Source: Owenia fusiformis | Lineage: Eukaryota > Annelida > Polychaeta > Sabellida > Oweniidae | Direction: 5' to 3' | DNA length: 64,000 nucleotides | Assembly: GCA_903813345.2 (NCBI GenBank) | Contig: CAIIXF020000009.1 | Coordinates: 38,683,759 to 38,747,758 of the forward strand | In this document: positions 58,501 through 64,000 of the stretch, piece after piece | Position numbering within the stretch: the first letter of the stretch is position 1 | Layout of the letters: the number at the start of each line of letters is the position of its first letter | Position numbers and translations under genes: made by a program | Notes under the pieces: model-generated | What the model saw: only the letters and a program-made list of their open reading frames with translations | Database searches by the model: none | Told to the model about the DNA's origin: nothing

Positions 58501-61500
58501 TTTGTTCCAAGAACAATTGCTACTGGGGCTTACATCCTCCTGATGAAGTGTTACATCATCCATTGCATTCTGAACAATGCACTCCCTGGGTGGTAATGAG
58601 GAAACATGGAATCATCAGTCCCTTTTGGTTCGAATGTGACTGGGGACTTGCTATCACCATGAACAAGGACCAGTAAGTTCTCACCAAGTTTTGGAGGTCA
58701 CTAAGCACCGGAAGGGACATTTAAGAAGATAATTAAGCAGTGGTTTCAACAAGCCAATACCACCCCAACACTGCAAATGATATGCTGAAATGGTTTAGGC
58801 AATGCTTTGGTGGTCAGCTCATCAGTTGCAGAACGCAAACCATATGGGCAGCTCATTCACCTGATCTAAATCCCCCAAGTTTTCATCTTTGAGGATTTCT
58901 CAAAGCGAATGTGTATACTGACAGGCCCCTAACAATCTTAAGAGGGCAATACCTACCCCAATGTTTACCATTCACATTAATGTGTATAGGTAAGGGTCAT
59001 TAACAACTTTGTTCGTAGGATTCGTTTGTGCATAGAGAGGAGAAGTGCCCACTTTGAGCATGTTTTGTAAAGGACTGTAGTTTTTGACAAAATAAACAGA
59101 TTATCATCAAACTTTCAGAACAAAATTCACATTGAATGAACTAAATAATTCTCAAATTTCAAGGCAAAATATGCAAAATTGACCGAGTTATTCAACTTTC
59201 TTACGGTCCTGTTTTTTTTGGACACCCTGTACATACAGGGTGGTAAAAAAATGGAAACCCTAATACCATTTTTCTTATAACTTTGTCATTTTAAGAAATA
59301 ACTCACTGATATTTTGGACTTTTGTACATCATTCAATTTGCTACCAGCCTACTTTATTTCATCACCATCAGCTTGATAGTCACAATGTTACAGTACTTTA
59401 AAGAACATGTCCCAGTGGCCACTATTGCCCTGTCGGGAAACCTGTACTCATCATCTAAAATGTCCCTACCTGTGGGGATACAGCAGAGATAGAGTATATG
59501 AGAATGACCTCAGGACAATTTCAAACCTCAAAAGTGAGATCATTCATGTCATTCAGGCCATACCTGCTGAGGAATGCATTCGGGTCATTGACAACTCTGC
59601 TGTTTTGCCTACAGCTCGATGATGGCCAAATCTGAAGCATGTTATTCAAAGTGCTGTAAAATTGTGACTATCAGTCTGATGGTCATGAAATATGGTAGGG
59701 TGGTAGGAAATTGAATGATGTACAAATGTGTGAAATATCAAGGAGTAATTTTCTAAAGTAACAAAGATATAAGGAAAATGCAGGGTTTCCATTTTTTGAC
59801 CACCCTGTATTAGCAAACATCATCATGATCATATATGTTGTGCTGTAATTTTAAATTGAATGTGATTTACTGCGAGTTACTTTTGATTTACAGGGACTAG
59901 GTGCACCAGTTGGATCTATTATGGCAGGGACAGAACAGTTTGTAAATATGTATGTTTATTATTATTGATAATTAAATAATAAGAATGGCAGCAAGGAGAA
60001 GAGAGTTGGAACCTTATTTTCGGAAAAAGAATGGAATGTACTAAAAACCCTTCAACATTTGACATGCACCTATGACTTTCAACTTACTTGGTACGGATGT
60101 CAAGAATCTTTTGGAATGTATTTTAATAAAAACTCTAATAAGTGATTGGTTTTATGTATAACATTTATTTATAATATTTGATTTGACGCCGCTTGTGGCA
60201 TTGTGTCTAGAGTCACTGTGTATGACAGTTCTATCTTTTCCTTGTAGGCACAAAGGTATGGATAGTGTGTCCAAAGGGGTGAAGGTTTTTTATTAAAATA
60301 CACTCCAAAAATTTCTTGACAACCAGTAGGTCTTAGGTTGAAGAGTTTTTAGTACATTCCAAAATGAATTGAGAATTCTGATCAAATAAAATAGTTATTA
60401 GATTTAAGATGCAGAAATTTAAGTACCTTAATAGTCAAAGGGTTTCTTTGAAGTAAGGAAAGAATAGTGGGAAATGTGACAGCAAAATGTGATAATGAGA
60501 TTCAATTTGATTGGATGATTGAAACAAATCACCTTTCTGACCATTTGTAGATTTTTTTGTTGATGTTTTATTTATTCATCAATATCATATAAACCATCGG
60601 CTTTCAAGTTAAAAGCCCATGTATAAACGTATATATCAAAGATTGAGATGAAACATAAGTATTTTACTTCATTTCAATCTTCATCTCTAGGGTTTGCAAA
60701 AAAGATCGACCCCACCGACCAGTCGGTTTTTTGAAACACTGCCAACTTATCGCATCCTACGACCCCTTTAGATTGTGGTCGTATGCGCGTATAATTGGGC
60801 AGTCAATGTTTTTACAAAGTATGAGAAAATACTACGCATTGCACACCTAAATGACCTACCTCTATACATTCCTTAGTATTTTAGAATTCTTTTTATGTTG
60901 TTAGATCGCCAATTGTATGGGTTTATCGGCAGAACGAAGAGATTTTAGTTTTTACATCGGAAATATATCAGCAATTTTCAAAATGTCGGAAGGGGAATTC
61001 CCCAGGGATTTCCCTTATGACTGGTGCATGCCGGGAACTGAATGGAGGAATTTGACGGTTGAAATAAGTTAAATATTACACGCAAATATTGCTATCAAAA
61101 ACGAAAACCTCTTCGTTCTGCCGATAAACCCACACAATTGTGGATTCAACTACACGAAAAGAATGGTAAAATACCAAGGAATCTATTGAAATAGGTATCT
61201 TAAGTGTAAGAAGCGTAGAAAATTCTCCCATGTTGTAATCGTACAGACAAAAGAATGAGACGTTCGCAAGACTAGAACGTAGAGATAGTCTTGGAACGAG
61301 ATAAACTGCCAACCTAACGTTTCTGATAACGTTTCTAATAAAATGATTTGTTTTTGTCAGACTGATTACTGAACAAACACAATGTAATCAAAGAAGCACG
61401 ATCAACATAGTCACTGCATGTGTTCATTTTCTCTGCGAATAAACAGCTTTTCAGTTAAAAAATAAATTTTGTGAAAACATTGAAATTTCTTGTAAAAATG

Positions 61501-62204
61501 ACCTTCTCCGCCACATCATCCAAATTAGTCGTGAATTTGCACCAATCCATCATTAGATAAAAGACCGATCGCCATCCAGTAACCATGTGTACCCAACTGT
61601 GGAGAGTGACTGATTGGTGGTCTTTTGGTCTTTTTTGTAAACCTCATCTCTTGTTTTAATGATATTTAAAAAGCTAATAGAGAATTAAATGCTACAAATA
61701 AATTCACAACATATAACTCAGGCCCGTAGCCAGGGGGGGTTCGCAGGGTTCGGGCGACCCCCCCCTGGCCAAAAATTCTTTCAAAATCATGCAGTTTTTC
61801 ACCATTTCGAGCACTTCTCTTGTGATTTTAGCCATATTTGGGCCAAAATTGTCAAATGTGAACCCCCCCCTGGAAATTTTTGAAAACTGAACCCCCCCCT
61901 GGCAAATCCTGGCTACGGGCCTGTAACTTATATATATCTGTAATCTGATTGGTGCAGTGTGAGCGCCCTATACACCAATCACATGACAGATAGGTAAGCT
62001 AATGTCTGCTTCCATATAGTGAAAACTTGAGTGGATAGAATACCTGAATACTATTGAATGTCTTTAGGGCTCTTCGTATTCGCAAGATGCTTGGGGGTGG
62101 CATGCGACAGGTGGCAGTACTAGCTGCTCCAGCCCTAGTAGCATTAGAGGAGTCAATCCCCAAACTGGCAGATGATCATAAACATGCACGTATCATTGCA
62201 AGAG
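52275..62204 (+). CDS. THA1: L-threonine aldolase gene (8 coding exons seen, one in two versions; 3' end outside)
   Basis: The gene encodes a PLP-dependent (fold type I) low-specificity L-threonine aldolase, which cleaves threonine or allo-threonine to glycine and acetaldehyde. Coding exons are 52275-52551, 53396-53479, 53733-53821, then 55485-55664 or 56153-56341, then 57972-58109, 59894-59949 and 62068-62204, all with GT-AG borders and compatible phases. Family landmarks in order: [35 protein letters not shown], a PTGTMGNLI block, THCQGRG with the histidine expected to stack on [29 protein letters not shown] with the cofactor-binding Asp and Arg, and [12 protein letters not shown] with the Schiff-base Lys at the exon 6/7 border. 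About 320 residues are covered; the usual length of about 340-400 implies roughly 30-80 residues lie beyond the window. The start at 52275 (AAAATGG) opens a basic N-terminus that could be a mitochondrial presequence; an in-frame ATG at 52209 would add 22 residues. Confidence 0.95.
53112..53266. mobile_element. Small hairpin MITE in THA1 intron 1
   Basis: TTAAGTCCAAGACTCAGTGC and AATGACCATTCCTT at the left face near-complements at the right, ending TTAA at 53263-53266. About 35-bp arms. Confidence 0.72.
53396..53479 (+). CDS. THA1: L-threonine aldolase exon 2
   Basis: Starts after TTTTAG and ends before GTAGAA; phase 1 at both ends. Encodes [20 protein letters not shown] and TMGNLIS (residues 93-120 with the split Glu codon). 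The PTGTMGN segment forms part of the PLP phosphate-binding region in this family. Confidence 0.94.
53733..53821 (+). CDS. THA1: L-threonine aldolase exon 3
   Basis: Starts after TTGTAG and ends with CAT before GTAAGT; phase 1 to phase 0. Encodes [12 protein letters not shown] and then [18 protein letters not shown] (residues 121-150). The His of the THC motif aligns with the conserved histidine that stacks over the PLP ring in characterised L-threonine aldolases. Confidence 0.94.
53975..54330. mobile_element. MITE in THA1 intron 3
   Basis: CCAGAGTTTAAAGATGACA at the left faces the complement of CCAGGGTTCAAAGATGACA at the right. A related copy in the same orientation lies at 56428-56712 (shared CACCTTTCTTTATC and TTTTGAAAATTTTGAAAC). 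Confidence 0.7.
54478..55375. repeat. GTGACATA-hairpin repeat family, copy 1
   Basis: Opens with GTCATCACCAAAAGTGGTGACATATTG (hairpin CACCAAAAGTGGTG) and closes with GGTGGTGACATTTTGTCATG. The interior is 130-160-bp degenerate units with TCAAAATCATCTACA.GTTCT, CAGAA.TTCAAATCTGAC and TGACCTTCTCAAGGTC. Copy 3 begins at 62702; an inverted, end-less copy lies at 56950-57230. Confidence 0.8.
55485..55664 (+). CDS. THA1: L-threonine aldolase exon 4a (alternative version)
   Basis: Starts after CTACAG and ends with AAG before GTATAG; exactly 60 codons, phase 0 at both ends. Encodes [20 protein letters not shown], a variable linker, then [20 protein letters not shown] and YLEK. The LENTHN..GGKVLP block is a family signature close to the active site. 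This version is nearer to the family consensus than exon 4b, keeping Asn after ENTH and Lys before VLP. It has the same length class and the same phases as the exon 488 bp downstream. Confidence 0.92.
56153..56341 (+). CDS. THA1: L-threonine aldolase exon 4b (diverged duplicate, probably mutually exclusive with 4a)
   Basis: Starts after CTTGCAG and ends with CAG before GTACAT; 63 codons, phase 0 at both ends, no stop. Encodes [20 protein letters not shown], a basic [10 protein letters not shown] stretch, then [18 protein letters not shown] and LFLKQ. It aligns along its whole length with exon 4a (about 23 identical residues of 60, with three extra residues in the KKKR region). Asn after ENTH becomes Ala and Lys before VLP becomes Ser. 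Including both exons would repeat one structural segment, so an either/or choice is inferred. An intact frame and splice sites after such divergence argue against a dead copy. Confidence 0.85.
56428..56712. mobile_element. MITE in THA1 intron after exon 4b
   Basis: Second, diverged copy of the element at 53975-54330, ending GTCTTCTTTGAACCCTGG. Confidence 0.65.
56930..57790. repeat. GTGACATA-type repeat interior, inverted, with GGAC microsatellite
   Basis: GACCTTTGACCTTGAAAATT, CAGATTTGAACTCC and CAAATTGAAGCAAGTTGAAA match the reverse complement of the units at 54590 and 62950. At the right end, 57708-57750 is a degenerate GGACGGAT array, followed by CATAGGCTCACTGTGTGAGCC. Confidence 0.65.
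57972..58109 (+). CDS. THA1: L-threonine aldolase exon 5 (PLP-binding)
   Basis: Starts after TTTAG and ends with AAG before GTAAAA; 46 codons, phase 0 at both ends. Encodes [20 protein letters not shown], the segment [18 protein letters not shown], and SVSMCFSK. Asp and Arg of HMDGAR are the family's PLP pyridine-nitrogen contact and neighbouring conserved residue; the last Lys is the one expected to form the internal aldimine. Confidence 0.95.
58232..59231 (+). mobile_element. 1-kb Tc1/mariner-type transposon relic in THA1 intron 5
   Basis: TA-flanked, ends TACAGGGTGTCCAAAAAAA and its complement, inverted for about 150 bp. The plus strand contains disrupted frames reading [13 protein letters not shown]-like and [20 protein letters not shown] then [16 protein letters not shown] and TDRPLTI. 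W..HSPDLNP..F.LWG.LK..VY is the C-terminal catalytic signature of Tc1/mariner transposases. Several stops and frame changes mean it is dead. Confidence 0.85.
59234..59809 (+). mobile_element. Tc1/mariner relic abutting the previous one
   Basis: TA-flanked, ends TACAGGGTGGTAAAAAAATG and the complement of TACAGGGTGGTC. The plus frame 59407-59622 reads [40 protein letters not shown], a transposase C-terminus. Same family as 2075-2652. Only two bases separate it from the neighbouring element. Confidence 0.85.
59894..59949 (+). CDS. THA1: L-threonine aldolase exon 6
   Basis: A 56-nt exon after TTTACAG encoding [18 protein letters not shown] plus two bases of a Met codon, ending before GTATGT (phase 2). 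GLGAPVGS directly follows the PLP lysine in all family members. It sits 84 bp after a Tc1/mariner relic. Confidence 0.94.
60031..60360. mobile_element. Small inverted-repeat element in THA1 intron 6
   Basis: GGAATGTACTAAAAACCCTT at 60033 faces AAGAGTTTTTAGTACATTCC ending at 60360. About 25-bp arms around 275 bp; borders uncertain. Confidence 0.6.
60689..61643. mobile_element. hAT-like foldback element, 955 bp, with 8-bp target duplication
   Basis: TCATCTCT occurs at both edges (60681-60688 and 61644-61651). Ends AGGGTTTGCAAAAAAGA and the complement of GGTTTACAAAAAAGA. Internally, arms of about 125 bp (60832-60962 against 61085-61225) pair, including GGGTTTATCGGCAGAACGAA. No transposase. Confidence 0.83.
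61719..61923. mobile_element. 205-bp MITE with perfect 16-bp ends and C/G runs
   Basis: CAGGCCCGTAGCCAGG at the left and its exact complement at the right, flanked by TAACT on both sides (61714-61718, 61924-61928). AACCCCCCCCTGG motifs recur inside. A half copy is seen near 10537. Confidence 0.82.
62068..62204 (+). CDS. THA1: L-threonine aldolase exon 7 (last one in the window)
   Basis: Starts after TCTTTAG with the third base of the split Met codon and ends AGA G before GTCTGA (phase 1). Encodes [20 protein letters not shown], then [20 protein letters not shown] and RIIAR. The [13 protein letters not shown] block is the expected continuation of the family. The remaining C-terminal exon or exons are not in the window; 62205-64000 holds only repeats. 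Confidence 0.93.
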
Positions 62205-62363
62205 GTCTGATCTTATTTTACTATTAAATTTATTAATTTTTCAATTGACTCTGGACCAGCAAGACAATGTATCAAACAATGTATGGCCAAAATAGTTATA
62301 ACTTTGACAATATCATTTCACATGGATTTTGTTCAAAATGTGAGCAGTGGGCCTGACATTTAC

Positions 62364-62530
62364 CAGATGTACATGAACCACATCTTGTACATACACCACA
62401 TCTTGTACATGCACCACATCTTGTACATGTACATGAACCACATCTTGTAAATGTACATGAACCACATCTTGTAAATGTACATGAACCACATCTTGTACAT
62501 GTACATGAACCACATCTTGTACATGTACAT
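62364..62530. repeat. 24-bp minisatellite in THA1 last visible intron
   Basis: Unit ACCACATCTTGTACATGTAC plus ATGA, six to seven copies with shorter variants. The minus strand stays open in two frames as a consequence. Confidence 0.92.
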
Positions 62531-62701
62531 TAAAATTATAGTGAAAAAAACTAGCAAAAATGCTCTGTTAGCCAAGAAATCAAAAAAATGTACCTTCGCA
62601 AAAGTCCACTTCATGCATGTGGGTAGAGTACCCTAATATTGTTTTCATGAAAGTGTTCCTTTGCTGTTTATCACTCTATAAACCCACACGCGCCATTTTT
62701 A

Positions 62702-64000
62702 TTATGTCACCACCAAAAGTGGTGACATATTGTTATGGTCTCCGTTTTTTTGTTATGTCACCACCAGAAGTGGTGACATATTGTTATGGTCTCCGTTTTT
62801 TTGCAACGGCGGTTGGCGTCCGGCGGTTGGAGGTTGGCGTCCGGCGGTTGGAGGTTGGCGTCTGTAACAATTTCTTACAACTTCCTATAACTTAACAAAT
62901 ACTGTTTAGACTGACTTCAATTTTTTTCTAAATCATCTACATGTTCTCAGAAGTTCAAATCTGACTTTAGATTTGACATTTGACCTTCAATGACCTTCTC
63001 AAAGTCTAAAAGGTCTTTTTTCAACTTGCTTCACATTGACTAGATTTTTTTTCAAAATCATCTACATGTTCTCAGAAATTCAAATCTGACTTTTGATTTG
63101 ACTTTAGATTTGACATTTGACCTTCAAATCTGACTTTAGATTTGACATTTGACCTTCAATGACCTTCTCAAGGTCAAAAAAGGTCAAAAAGGTCTGTTTT
63201 CAACTTACTTCAAATTGACTAAATTTTTTTTTCAAAATCATCTACGTGTTCTCAGAAATTCAAATCTGACTTAAGATTTGACTTAAGATCTGACATTTGA
63301 CCTTCAATGACCTTCTCAAGGTCAAAAAAGGTCAAAAAGGTCTGTTTTCAACTTGCTTCAAATTGACTAAAAAAATTTTTCAAAATCATCTACGTGTTCT
63401 CAGAAATTCAAATCTGACTTTAGATTTGACTTAAGATTTGACATTTGACCTTCAATGACCTTCTCAAAGTCAAAAAAGGTCAAAAAGGTCTTTTTTCAAC
63501 TTGCTGCAAATTGACTAAAATTTTTTTTCAAAATCATCTCCGTGTTCTCAGAAATTCAAATCTGACTTTAGATTTGACATTTGACCTTCAATGACCTTCT
63601 CAATGTCAAAAAAGGTCAAAAAGGTATTTTTTCATCTTGCTTCAAATTGACTAAATTTTTTTTCAAAATCATCTACATGTTCTCAGAAATTCAAATCTGA
63701 CTTTAGATTTGACATTTGACTTTTAATGACCTTCTCAAGGTCAAAAAAGGTCAAAAAGGTCTGTTTTCAACTTGCTTCAAATTGACCAAATTTTTTTTTC
63801 AAAATCATCTACATCTTTTCAGAAGTTCAAATCTGACTTTAGATTTGACCTTTGACCTTCAATGACCTTCTCAAGGTCAAAAAGGTCTTTTTTCAACTTG
63901 CTTCAAATTGACTAATTTTTTTTTCAAAATCATCTACATGTTCTCAGAAGTTCTTCTTAAGGTCAAAAGGTATTTTCCAACTTGCTTTAAATTGACCAAA
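62702..64000. repeat. GTGACATA-hairpin repeat family, copy 3 (runs off the window)
   Basis: Opens with two tandem TATGTCACCACC.AAGTGGTG and ACATATTGTTATGGTCTCCG modules, a GGCGTCCGGCGGTTGGAG triplet (62805-62862), then at least eight units of 120-160 bp. Each has TTCAAATCTGACTTTAGATT, GACCTTCAATGACCTTCTCA and AACTTGCTTCAAATTGAC. Better preserved than copy 1. Confidence 0.88.

Noticed and set aside
62313-62614. Two overlapping repetitive minus-strand ORFs (VVHVHVQD and YKMWFMYM types).
   Set aside because: By-products of the 24-bp minisatellite within a THA1 intron.

Overview
The window is genomic DNA of an invertebrate animal, probably marine. It is AT-rich, has spliced genes with GT-AG introns, and carries a dense mix of eukaryotic transposable elements and tandem arrays. 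I cannot place the species from sequence alone; a lophotrochozoan or an invertebrate deuterostome would fit. Nothing here looks bacterial, and most long open frames are by-products of tandem repeats whose period is a multiple of three.

Two real genes frame the window and are transcribed away from each other. On the minus strand, a PITPNC1 (RdgB-beta) type phosphatidylinositol transfer protein gene has its 16-codon first coding exon at 49153-49200 and its second coding exon at 125-273; the rest lies beyond the left edge. The roughly 48.9 kb between these exons is a single first intron and makes up three quarters of the window. On the plus strand, an L-threonine aldolase gene starts at 52275 and runs off the right edge after 62204. 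Its fourth coding exon exists in two diverged, frame-compatible copies (55485-55664 and 56153-56341), the arrangement expected of mutually exclusive alternative exons. About 3.1 kb separates the two start codons, and a 44-bp minisatellite of about 29 copies fills 1.3 kb of it.

Layout of the PITPNC1 intron, left to right: a 667-bp piggyBac-type MITE and a 2.05-kb tandem duplication carrying a Tc1/mariner relic and a 69-bp minisatellite (1138-5569); a broken retroelement-type coding fragment (6735-7090) and a 20-bp minisatellite (to 7895); TTAA-type and long-inverted-repeat elements (8667-10417); an 8-kb array of about 130 copies of a 58-bp satellite, split by a 527-bp hAT-like insertion (11837-19923); a non-LTR retrotransposon apparently split by a 2.4-kb CACTA-type element (20281-23785); a 2.76-kb element inserted in a tRNA-derived SINE whose unfilled counterpart lies 1.7 kb away (23815-28442); a TTAA-flanked foldback element rich in AAAGCG (26834-28251); scattered MITEs and LINE remnants; a 60-bp perfect repeat (33531-34020); a 6.4-kb element with about 700-bp inverted ends and nested elements inside (36782-43214); a second piggyBac-type MITE (43597-44297); a SINE, a second copy of the split retrotransposon, and a tRNA-Gly-like sequence with an alanine anticodon (44800-48839).

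The introns of the threonine aldolase gene also carry Tc1/mariner relics, a hAT-like foldback element with an 8-bp target duplication, and three copies of a repeat family with a GTGACATA hairpin end, one of which runs off the right edge.
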